Part shown: positions 1 to 6,546 of the stretch, piece after piece
Position numbering within the stretch: the first letter of the stretch is position 1
How the letters are laid out: the number at the start of each line of letters is the position of its first letter
DNA from: CAZKUN01 sp964555935
GTDB taxonomy: Bacteria; Armatimonadota; Zipacnadia; Zipacnadales; VGFC01
Assembly: GCA_964555935.1 (NCBI GenBank)
Contig: CAZKUN010000374.1
Location: 1 to 6,805, forward strand
Length of the DNA stretch: 6,805 nt
Direction: 5' to 3'
Notes under the pieces: generated by a model
Seen by the model: the letters and a program-made list of their open reading frames with translations, nothing else
Database searches by the model: none
What the model was told of the DNA's origin: nothing
Made by a program: the position numbers and the translations under genes

Positions 1-1342
1 CCCACTCTTCCTCAACCGCCTCGAGGATCGCGGCGAAGAGCGGCCCCGGCGCCAGCCCCAACGCGATCAGGTCGTCCCCTCCGATCGGCAGCGCCGCCTC
101 TCTGTCGGCGACCATCTCCCGCTCCGCGTCGAAGATACGAGACACCCGCTGGTGCACCTCATCCTCGTCGCCCAGTAGCGGTTCGGCCCTTAGCGATGCC
201 CGATCCGCGAGCGCCAGCAGCACGAGGCCGATGTGGTGTGGCCTCGTCTGCCGGACAAAGCGCTTTCGTCCACGCTCCGTCGGCGTGTCCGTCCCCATGA
301 ACGGCAGCAGGCGCATGTGCGAACCGACCAGCAGCTCGACCTGTCTGCGGATGCGCTTTGGGATGCGGAGCTTCCTGACGGCTTCGGCGGTCAGCTCAGC
401 GCCGCGCGATTCATGTCCGAAGAACCGCCATCTTCCCTCGCCCGGCACGCGGCATTCGGGCTTGCCCAAATCGTGAAGCAGCGCCCCCAGCACGAGGCCC
501 GCCCGATGCTCGGGGTCGCCGAGGTAAGCGCCAATCTGCTCGGCGTGGTCTGGGAAGATCCGAGGCGCGTCGGCCATCACGCGCGCCAGCCGCTGCGCCG
601 TCAGCACGCTGTGTTCACCCACATCGAACTCGTGGATGCCGCCCTGATCGACTCCCGCGAGTTCGGAGAACTCGGGGATCAGCACGGCTAGCGCGCCATC
701 GTCCAGCATCCACCTCAGCGCGTCCGGGTAGTGCTGACCGGCCAACATCGCCAACAGCTCCGCGCTGGTTCTCTCGGCGGCGATATCTGTCAGTCGACCC
801 GCCAGCCGGCGGCACTCCCTTCGCGTGTCGCCCTCGATCTCAAAGCCTAGCTTCGCCGCAAACCGGTAGGCTCTGACCACGCGGCACGGATCATCCGTCA
901 GCGTCCGGAGTGATGTCATCCGCACCAGCCGCCGCCGCAAATCCTCTCGACCGCCGCACGGGTCATGCAGCCTCGCCCGGCCGCCGATTGGCCCCACGGC
1001 CATGGCGTTGATGGTGAAATCGCGCTGCGCGAGGTCGTCGCGCAATGTCGCGGCGCGTCTCTCTGCGAAGTCCACATAGAAGCGCTCGCCTCCCACGCGC
1101 GTGACGACTCGGGCAGTCGGGAGGTCCTCGTGCAGGACGATGCTACGCCCCCGGGCGAGGTCGGCCATGCGTTCAGCGACGGCGGGCGCGTCATCGACAA
1201 TGAAGTCCAGGTCGGTGGGAGTCTCGCCCATCACAGCATCGCGCACTGCGCCGCCAATCAGGTAGGCGCGTGCGCCCGCGACCGCACGTGCCACTACACC
1301 AGTGAGGGGTAGTTGGGATAGGATCTCGGGGCCGGTTGGCAT
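1..1342 (-). CDS. cca: CCA-adding tRNA nucleotidyltransferase with HD domain (3' end cut by window edge)
   Basis: This enzyme adds or repairs the 3'-terminal CCA of tRNA in the cytoplasm. 447 codons are visible with no stop, from ATG 1342 down to position 2. The class II nucleotidyltransferase core is clear: LIGGAVRD at residues 28-35, the metal-binding pair in DLDF (44-47), RDFTINAM (107-114), and the head/neck motif LTDDPCRVVRAYRF (148-161) followed by AERTSAELL (189-197). An HD phosphohydrolase domain follows: HEFDVGEHS (237-245), LLHDLGK (288-294), GHE (309-311) and SHMR (341-344). The end, GGDDLIALGLAPGP (421-434), is the usual C-terminal CCA motif, so probably only a few dozen residues are missing. 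An in-frame GTG at 1357 would add MSTPT; a TAA lies a few codons further upstream. Neither start has a clear Shine-Dalgarno site. The gene is divergent from the hydrolase. A poly(A) polymerase or A-adding variant cannot be excluded from motifs alone. Confidence 0.95.
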   Translation of the reverse strand, partial: MPTGPEILSQLPLTGVVARAVAGARAYLIGGAVRDAVMGETPTDLDFIVDDAPAVAERMADLARGRSIVLHEDLPTARVVTRVGGERFYVDFAERRAATLRDDLAQRDFTINAMAVGPIGGRARLHDPCGGREDLRRRLVRMTSLRTLTDDPCRVVRAYRFAAKLGFEIEGDTRRECRRLAGRLTDIAAERTSAELLAMLAGQHYPDALRWMLDDGALAVLIPEFSELAGVDQGGIHEFDVGEHSVLTAQRLARVMADAPRIFPDHAEQIGAYLGDPEHRAGLVLGALLHDLGKPECRVPGEGRWRFFGHESRGAELTAEAVRKLRIPKRIRRQVELLVGSHMRLLPFMGTDTPTERGRKRFVRQTRPHHIGLVLLALADRASLRAEPLLGDEDEVHQRVSRIFDAEREMVADREAALPIGGDDLIALGLAPGPLFAAILEAVEEEW

Positions 1343-1380
1343 CGTTGGGGTGCTCACGTGAGAAGTTCTTTAGTATTTGC

Positions 1381-1512
1381 GCTAAGGATGATTCGGGCTT
1401 CGCGTATACCTATTCGCGGGGTGAAGATAAGCTCCTCGTGGAGGGGCCACGGGACCCGGAAGTCAACGTCAACACGCTGGACGCTGAGCTGCAGGCTTCG
1501 AGGTGGTTCTGA
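1381..1512 (+). pseudogene. C-terminal tail of an unrecognised protein, stop overlapping the hydrolase start
   Basis: This 43-codon open stretch reads like real coding sequence, with blocks such as FAYTYSRGEDKLLVEGPRD and EVNVNTLDAELQASRWF, and ends in TGA 1510-1512. The stop shares its A with the ATG of the hydrolase (TGATG), a common translational-coupling arrangement. The frame is open back to 1306. It has no ATG or GTG start, and upstream of about 1375 it runs into the AT-rich spacer and antisense to cca. I therefore read it as the end of a gene whose body is gone. The blocks are mostly polar and acidic with no membrane segment. I do not recognise the family. Its position suggests it once preceded the hydrolase in an operon. 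It could still be a chance open frame in a 5' leader. Confidence 0.5.
1500..1506 (+). promoter_or_regulatory. Shine-Dalgarno site deciding the hydrolase start
   Basis: GAGGTGG lies 5 bases before ATG 1512. The alternative GTG at 1503 sits inside this site, so ATG 1512 is the better start. The site also lies inside the last codons of the upstream open tail, as expected for coupled translation. Confidence 0.7.
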
Positions 1513-4500
1513 TGAGACGAGCGCTAATCCTAGGAGGTCTGGTCATGGCTGCGTCTGCCAACGGGCAGGAATGCTCGGTGCGGCGAGGCGACGGTTGGGT
1601 GGTGCTGGCGTCGCCGGCGTTCTCGTTCCGGCTCAACACCACAGACCACCTTCGCGCCGAGTGGCTCGAGAATCGGTTGACGGGCGAGCGGATCACGCTG
1701 GACGGGCCGGAGCTTGAGGTCGACATCGGCCTACCAGATGGGCCAGAGGAGACGTTGCGCTTCCAGGTCGCGCAGGTGACTCCCGGGGGGAGCGCCGCCG
1801 AGGGCGAATGCTCGTTCCAACTCACGGCCGACAAGCCAGGCATCGCTGCGACTTTGACCTACAAATGGAACGCCGCCGAGCCGGTGCTCCGCAAGCTCGT
1901 CGAGATCAGCAACGACGGAGCGGGCGAGATGAACCGGTTGCTGCAGGTCCGTCTGGGGAGCTACCGCACGGACGCGGCGCTTTCAGGCGGCGAGCCGCGG
2001 GGGTTTCCGGTCTACGCGAATGGCGAGGTCTTCCTGAGCCTGGCGCATCCGGCGGGCTGGGCGACTCAGGAGTCGGGGGAGATCAGCCTGCGCCACTACC
2101 CGGGCGCGAAGGTCGGGGCCGGCGGGCGGCTGGCTTGCATGGAGACGGTGATCGGAGTCGGACGGGCCGGAGCTGGACGCGAGGCGTTCCTCGCCCACCT
2201 GAAGAGCCGGATGAGACGCACCACGCGCGGGCACGATAGGCCGTATGCCATCTTCGAGCCCTTCGGCGGGCGCGCCAATGGACAGTTCGACGAGACCGAG
2301 GAATTCGTGCTCGACATGATCGGCAAGGTCGCTGAGGGACAGCGCGACTCCGGTTGCCGCTTCGACCTGTTCTCCGTCGACTTCTGGGTGGACTATAGCG
2401 GCGACCTGAAGGGCTGTGACCCCCAGCGTTTCCCCAACGGTCTAGCCCGAATTCGCGAAGCGCTCGAGAGCGAGGGGATCGGCCTGGGGCTGTGGATTGA
2501 CAGCTCCGGGGAAGCATGGTCCATCGGGGGCAACCCCGCCACGGAGCCGGCACTCAACATCGACCCCGCGCGGGGGCCGGTGGATGTGCCCTGGGGGAGG
2601 GCGTCCTTCTGCCGCGCCACTGAACCGGTTCGATCGCTCTACACGGAGGCGTTCATACACCACATCCGCGAGAACGGCGCGCGCCTGCTCAAGTTCGACA
2701 ACCTCGCTGACGTCTGCCAGAACCCCAACCACGAGCACCTGCCAGGCATCTACTCCACCCAGCCGATCATGGACGCGGTCATCGAATTCCTGCACGCCCT
2801 GGATGCAGAGAGCCCGGATGTCTTTCTCATGGGCTACTGGGGCCACCGCTCGCCTTGGTGGCTGCTGCACCTGGACACGTTCTTCGAGACGGGCATCCCA
2901 ATGGAGGCCGCCAGCCCGGGCGACGCCCCGGCGCCCTACGCTCGCAGCGGCGTGACGCGCAAGCTGGACCAGGGCCACGTACACGCGAAAGACGTGCCGT
3001 GGCTTGGCACGGACTCGCTAGGCGTGTGGCTCTCGCACTGGCCGTGGAACAGCCAGATCGGTCCGGAGCGGTGGCAGGACGGCTTCGTGATGGACATCTG
3101 CCGGGGCAACATGCTCGCCCAGCCCTGGAGCGATCCCGAGTGGCTGACTCCCGAGGCGCGCCGACAGATGGGGGAGTTCATCGACCTTCTGAAAGCGCGT
3201 CCCGAGTGCTTCGGCAACTCGCGGCTGGTCATCGGGGATCCGTGGGATGATGGTGCCTACGGCTACTGCTGCGTGGACGGCGAGCGCGCGTTTCTCGCGA
3301 TCAACAACTTCGGGTGGGACGATCGCGCCATCGACCTGCAACTGAACTCGGCTTGGGGGCTCCCCGAAGGACGCCGGTGGGACCTATATCGCTGGTACCC
3401 GGATCCCGCGCGGCTTGAGGGTCCGACAGAAGGATTCGCGGACGGGGCGCGGCTGGCCTTGCGGCCGTTTGATGTCGCGTTCCTCGAGGTTGTTCCACAC
3501 GGTGACGCGCCGACGCTGGGGCGCCGGTTCACCTCGCAACCCGTGCCCACGCTCTTCGCCGAGCCGAGTCGGCAGGTCGCGATCTCAATCACGCCACCAG
3601 ACACGACCCCGCCGGCGGTGGACCTGGCGATCTGGAGTCCGGTGGAGATCGCGCAGGCGACCTCTAGTGGCGGCGCCACGTTGGCCGTGCAGGCTGATGG
3701 GGTAATCCTGGCGTCCGGCGCCGCGACCGATCATGACGTCTACAGCATCACCGCTCGGACGGACGCAGTTGGCGTCACTGCCGTCCTGCTGGAGGCCTTG
3801 CCTGACGACAGCCTCCCGGACCGTGGCCCTGGAAGGGCCGAGAATGGCAACTTCATGCTCAACGGACTCCGCCTCTCCGCCGGTCTGAAGGGCCAGATGG
3901 CACGGGTTGCCTTCACGCAGGCCTCGGCGGATTTCGAGCAGGAGAGTTTCGGAGGATGGCCCGCATCAGGCGCCATCGACGATGACGCCAAGACCGGTTG
4001 GTCGATCGATCCCGGCGAAGGCGCGGCCCACGTGGCGCTCTTTGAGGTCGCGGAGCCCTTCGGCCAGGCCGGCGAGACCATGCTGAGTATTGAGCTGGAG
4101 CAGGGGGATCGAGGGCATTCCCTGGGGAAGTTCAGGCTCTGGGTCACGAGCGTCCCCGATCCGCAACTACCGGCTGGCTACGGCCGGCAATCATGGCAGG
4201 CAGCGGGGCAGGTACCTCAGACTCGGCGGGGCGGGATGCTGGTCATCAGCGTGGAACTCCTGCGAGATGGGCAGCCGCTGGAGGTCGCGAACCTGGCGTC
4301 GCACCTGTCTCTCGAGGGGACGGTGGCGGGCGAGGCGACTGACTTCAGCCCCGCGCTGGGTCAACAGACATACCCCTCATCATGGCAGTCTTGGCGTCTT
4401 GACATCGAGCCAGAGCGGGCCGGTCAGCCCTTCGAACTGACCGCGCAGACGGGAGCCCTGCCGGCCGGCGAGCTGCGCTGGACGGCGAGCTTCATTCCGC

Positions 4501-4514
4501 GTGACGGACAGTAG
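1512..4514 (+). CDS. Secreted melibiase-like (GH36/clan GH-D type) glycoside hydrolase with planctomycete discoidin-like domain
   Basis: A 1000-residue exported enzyme, probably an alpha-galactosidase or related alpha-glycosidase. Residues 1-18 are a signal peptide (MRRALILGGLVMAASANG), likely cut after ASA or ANG. Residues about 20-240 are an all-beta N-domain as in GH36. Residues about 245-570 form the TIM barrel: FDLFSVDFWVDYSGD (284-298), RFPNGL (306-311), GLGLWIDSSGE (324-334) and LLKFDN (392-397). D396 sits where clan GH-D enzymes have the nucleophile; the acid/base is not certain, and D455, E459 and D471 are candidates. Residues about 575-662 are a C-terminal beta-sandwich. Residues about 703-880 match the discoidin-like module of planctomycete PSD1/DUF1553 proteins: LPDRGPGRAENGNF (768-781), DAKTGWSID (825-833) and GKFRLWVTS (872-880). 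Residues 890-1000 form a further beta-rich region. The gene is longer than a standard GH36 (about 700 residues). Substrate specificity cannot be read from the sequence. It is possibly coupled to the tail ORF upstream. Confidence 0.9.
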   Translation: MRRALILGGLVMAASANGQECSVRRGDGWVVLASPAFSFRLNTTDHLRAEWLENRLTGERITLDGPELEVDIGLPDGPEETLRFQVAQVTPGGSAAEGECSFQLTADKPGIAATLTYKWNAAEPVLRKLVEISNDGAGEMNRLLQVRLGSYRTDAALSGGEPRGFPVYANGEVFLSLAHPAGWATQESGEISLRHYPGAKVGAGGRLACMETVIGVGRAGAGREAFLAHLKSRMRRTTRGHDRPYAIFEPFGGRANGQFDETEEFVLDMIGKVAEGQRDSGCRFDLFSVDFWVDYSGDLKGCDPQRFPNGLARIREALESEGIGLGLWIDSSGEAWSIGGNPATEPALNIDPARGPVDVPWGRASFCRATEPVRSLYTEAFIHHIRENGARLLKFDNLADVCQNPNHEHLPGIYSTQPIMDAVIEFLHALDAESPDVFLMGYWGHRSPWWLLHLDTFFETGIPMEAASPGDAPAPYARSGVTRKLDQGHVHAKDVPWLGTDSLGVWLSHWPWNSQIGPERWQDGFVMDICRGNMLAQPWSDPEWLTPEARRQMGEFIDLLKARPECFGNSRLVIGDPWDDGAYGYCCVDGERAFLAINNFGWDDRAIDLQLNSAWGLPEGRRWDLYRWYPDPARLEGPTEGFADGARLALRPFDVAFLEVVPHGDAPTLGRRFTSQPVPTLFAEPSRQVAISITPPDTTPPAVDLAIWSPVEIAQATSSGGATLAVQADGVILASGAATDHDVYSITARTDAVGVTAVLLEALPDDSLPDRGPGRAENGNFMLNGLRLSAGLKGQMARVAFTQASADFEQESFGGWPASGAIDDDAKTGWSIDPGEGAAHVALFEVAEPFGQAGETMLSIELEQGDRGHSLGKFRLWVTSVPDPQLPAGYGRQSWQAAGQVPQTRRGGMLVISVELLRDGQPLEVANLASHLSLEGTVAGEATDFSPALGQQTYPSSWQSWRLDIEPERAGQPFELTAQTGALPAGELRWTASFIPRDGQ

Positions 4515-4595
4515 TCGTCTGTTCGTCGTTCTCTCGTAGTGGCTTGTAGCTCTCTCGGACAATGGGGTCGGAGCGCACAGGCATCATGGACATAA
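4515..4595. other. Short spacer after the hydrolase gene
   Basis: The spacer holds no clear terminator. The only inverted repeat is ACAG/CTGT at 4508-4522 with no T-run, too weak to call. No promoter or Shine-Dalgarno site is evident before the PhnD-like frame. This fits the view that the 5' end of that gene has been lost rather than newly created here. Confidence 0.4.
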
Positions 4596-5201
4596 GTGAG
4601 CGAGAGGGCCACGCGACCTTCAGGCAGGCGATGGAGGAGACGGATCGCCGCGCCCATGATCGATGGAACGACAGAGCACCACTCCTACACGAGCGTGCCT
4701 CGCGGCGCGTATGCGAACTCCCCGAGCGACTTGCGAGGCCGTCGATTCGCCTCCGCGGACAGGCTGTCGATGACCGGTTGGCTGTTCCCGGCTTGGTGGT
4801 TGACCCGCGAGGGCGAGGATCCCACCACGTTCTTCTCCGAACACGTGATCACAGGAAGCCACGACAGCGCTGTCACGGCCGTGGTTGCTGGACATGCGGA
4901 CGCTGCCTCGGTCGCCGGGCCCGTCTACGAGCACATGGGAGCAAATGACCCCCGCGTTCTGGAGTCCACGAGGATCATCCTCAAGTCGCCACCGGTGGGT
5001 TCGCCCCCGGCAGTCGCGCCGGCGAAGGCGGATCCAGGGACTGTTGCCCGGTTGCGCGACGCGCTGCTGACCATGCACTCAGATCCCGTCGGCAAGAGCG
5101 CCTTGGACGGTCTCAGCGTGGACAGGTACGTGGCGGCGAACAGCCGGGCCTATGCGGGCGCGAGAGAGATCATGGCCGAGGTTGAGGGTGTAAACCCATG
5201 A
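4596..5201 (+). pseudogene. PhnD-type phosphonate/phosphite-binding protein, N-terminal part missing
   Basis: Residues about 17-200 resemble the second half of periplasmic PhnD-like substrate-binding proteins: IAAPMIDG (17-24), YTS (31-33), SDLRGRRFASAD (44-55), LSMTGWLFP (57-65), VITGSHDSAVTAVVAGHADAA (84-104), then a conserved-looking C-terminal stretch with SPPVG (131-135). Intact proteins of the family are about 280-320 residues and begin with a signal peptide and lobe I. Here the frame has 201 codons, starts at GTG with no Shine-Dalgarno site, and is closed by TAA at 4593-4595. The first 16 residues are arginine-rich and unlike an export signal. No other frame upstream shows lobe I. As it stands it could neither be exported nor form the two-lobed pocket, so I call it a truncated gene. 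Its stop overlaps the next start (ATGA), showing former co-translation with the membrane protein that follows. Confidence 0.72.
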
Positions 5202-5365
5202 GCCTTTGGCAACGCATCGCCAGCCCGGCCGTTCGGCTGAATCAGATGTCGGTCCCGATCCTGGGCAAGATCCTGGGCATCGGCGTGACCATCATTGCAG
5301 CCTTCGCCGCCGTGACGCTGTCCAGCGTTCGCAACAGCGTGGAGCGCGGGCACGATATCGGATGA
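5198..5365 (+). CDS. 55-residue one-TM protein: head of a sensor kinase or anchor of the following cytochrome
   Basis: ATG 5198 overlaps the stop of the PhnD-like gene (ATGA). The product has a basic, amphipathic start (MSLWQRIASPAVRLNQ), one strong transmembrane segment at about residues 20-43 (ILGKILGIGVTIIAAFAAVT) and a short outer stretch (SSVRNSVERGHDIG) before TGA 5363-5365. This looks like the N-terminus of a longer membrane protein. PhnD-like binding proteins are often next to sensor histidine kinases that begin this way, so it may be a kinase head with the rest lost. Alternatively, one extra G in ATCGGATGATGCC (5357-5369) hides a fusion to the cytochrome frame: dropping it gives ...GHDIDDAEFSEV and reads on to 6011. 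The sequence alone does not decide between these. A functional 55-residue protein is the least likely reading. Confidence 0.55.
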   Translation: MSLWQRIASPAVRLNQMSVPILGKILGIGVTIIAAFAAVTLSSVRNSVERGHDIG

Positions 5366-6011
5366 TGCCGAGTTCTCCGAGGTGAAGTTCTGCGGGATGT
5401 GTCACAAGGCCGAGAAGACAGCCTGGGAAGCAACTCTCCACGCCGAGCAGACGCCGGGCGATGACGACACTCCATGGACGCACGTCACGGGCTACGACCC
5501 GGCAACGGGCGAGGGCGTCGAGGACGGTGTCAGCTGCGAGATGTGTCACGGGCGCGGAAGCGTGCATACAAAGGTCGCCGCGGACGACCGCAATGCGACG
5601 ATCGTCAACGGGGTCAAGCTGGCGACCCCGGCCCTGCAGGTGTCGATTTGCGCCCAATGCCACGCGAAGTACGAAGAGGACGCGCCGGTGCCGTACACGC
5701 CAGGCGAGGACCTGCTGGCCAAGATAACGCTGATCGAGGTCGTGCCCGGTGAGCCGATGCAGCAAGTCAACGATCTCGTGGGCGGCAAGCACTTCGAGAA
5801 CGGCACGGTGTGTGTCACGTGCCACACCGCGCACACCGAAGATTCCGTGGGGCACCAACTCCGCAAGCCCGTCGTCGAGTTGTGCGGGGAGTGTCACGCG
5901 GATCATGTGGATTTGGTCCACACCAAGGGAGCAGCCAAGGAAGGCGACACGTGCATCACGTGTCACATGCCCGACGGCTCCCACGCCTTCGCCAAACCGG
6001 TCGCTGAGTAA
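5361..6011 (+). CDS. Hexaheme c-type cytochrome, N-terminal leader missing from its frame
   Basis: This is a multiheme electron-transfer protein that should act outside the cytoplasmic membrane. Numbered from GTG 5382, it has six CXXCH haem sites: CGMCH (4-8), CEMCH (52-56), CAQCH (90-94), CVTCH (144-148), CGECH (168-172) and CITCH (191-195). Extra histidines suit distal ligands: H20 in TLHAEQ, H34, H62, H137, H151, H158, H180 and H201. The CXXCH..TLHA opening and the 'GVSCEMCHGRGSVH' spacing recall cytochrome c554-type and related multihaem families. The frame reads DDAEFSEV before GTG 5382 and stays open back to 5316, but holds no signal peptide, so maturation would be impossible without an upstream leader. 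The one-TM frame ending at 5365 could supply one if a single base is wrong. GTG 5382 has no Shine-Dalgarno site. Two VHTK-x-AA segments (61-67, 179-185) hint at an internal repeat. The redox partner and reaction are unknown. Confidence 0.85.
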   Translation, partial: DDAEFSEVKFCGMCHKAEKTAWEATLHAEQTPGDDDTPWTHVTGYDPATGEGVEDGVSCEMCHGRGSVHTKVAADDRNATIVNGVKLATPALQVSICAQCHAKYEEDAPVPYTPGEDLLAKITLIEVVPGEPMQQVNDLVGGKHFENGTVCVTCHTAHTEDSVGHQLRKPVVELCGECHADHVDLVHTKGAAKEGDTCITCHMPDGSHAFAKPVAE

Positions 6012-6085
6012 CGAAACCAACTACACTGATGCGTGAGGTGACGAACTAACAGCAGACCACGATAGCGGCCTACAGCAAGTGCCAC

Positions 6086-6102
6086 AGTCGGCGGATCCGA
6101 CT
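6086..6102 (+). other. Small inverted repeat downstream of the cytochrome
   Basis: AGTCGG and CCGACT form a 6-bp stem around a 5-base loop, 75 bases after the cytochrome stop. There is no T-run, so it is at best a weak transcript-end hairpin and may be chance. Confidence 0.25.
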
Positions 6103-6128
6103 CGGGGGCTGATCGCAGCACCGTAGCC

Positions 6129-6141
6129 CCCCGCGGGGAGG
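6129..6141 (+). promoter_or_regulatory. Shine-Dalgarno-like GGGGAGG within a CCCCGCGGGG palindrome
   Basis: GGGGAGG (6135-6141) lies 10 bases before ATG 6152 and 12 before GTG 6154. The first four G bases also form the right half of the palindrome CCCCGCGGGG (6129-6138), so base pairing with the C run could mask the site. The spacing is somewhat long for either start. Confidence 0.35.
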
Positions 6142-6153
6142 TGGGCCAGGCAT

Positions 6154-6546
6154 GTGGAAGCTCGGTACGGAAGGTCTGATGGTCGGAGGCATGTCAGCGC
6201 TCGCAGGCCCCTCGCCGGCGATATGGCGGCTGTCGTCATCCAGATCCCGGGGGTCGCCGCCTACCGGTTTGTCGCGGGGGGCGAATGGTGGCGAGCCCTC
6301 TGGACAGGGGTGGTCGCGAGCCTCGCTGGGGGCATGGCGTTCAGCCTCACCTTCCTCCAACCCCGGCCAGAGAGCTGCGTGCGGCATTGGATTACCGGGC
6401 TGGTCGTGCTGCTGATCGTCGAGCTGCCCGTGCTAGGGGCGATGAACCGTGACATCCCCAACCGAGGTCGCCTGTTGCTCACTGCGGCCGTCGCCATTAC
6501 CGTGCTATACGGCGTGGTCCTCGGCGTCGCAAATCGGATTTTCTGA
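6154..6546 (+). CDS. Small integral membrane protein of unknown function (three TM segments)
   Basis: The frame gives 130 residues with three hydrophobic segments: about 47-68 (LWTGVVASLAGGMAFSLTFL), 79-97 (WITGLVVLLIVELPVLGAM) and 105-127 (ending AVAITVLYGVVLGVA). The loop NRDIPNRGR lies between the second and third. I do not recognise the family. The start is uncertain. GTG 6154 gives 24 arginine-rich residues unlike the rest, and ATG 6223 lacks a Shine-Dalgarno site. The frame one base over begins at ATG 6152, better placed behind GGGGAGG, and reads MWKLGTEGLMVGGMSALAG. That is a plausible membrane-protein beginning, and would imply a frameshift near 6215-6225. The gene is separated from the cytochrome by 142 bases, so shared transcription is possible but unproven. 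Confidence 0.6.
   Translation: MEARYGRSDGRRHVSARRPLAGDMAAVVIQIPGVAAYRFVAGGEWWRALWTGVVASLAGGMAFSLTFLQPRPESCVRHWITGLVVLLIVELPVLGAMNRDIPNRGRLLLTAAVAITVLYGVVLGVANRIF

Noticed and set aside
233..691. Plus-strand open frames inside the first 1.3 kb
   Set aside because: The minus strand encodes a complete set of CCA-transferase and HD motifs there; the plus frames are their shadows, favoured by high GC.
1503..1511. GTG 1503 as the hydrolase start
   Set aside because: It falls within the GAGGTGG Shine-Dalgarno site that serves ATG 1512, and the signal peptide reads best from 1512.
4562..4948. A 128-residue plus frame starting before the PhnD-like gene
   Set aside because: Most of it overlaps clear PhnD coding sequence in another frame and it has no Shine-Dalgarno site. 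Its first 30 residues do not resemble the missing PhnD lobe, so it does not explain the truncation.
5292..6020. A 242-residue minus-strand frame across the cytochrome
   Set aside because: The plus strand has six CXXCH motifs and family-like spacing; the antisense product shows no recognisable motif.
6086..6102. Rho-independent terminator after the cytochrome
   Set aside because: The stem is only 6 bp and no T-run follows; kept only as a weak inverted repeat.
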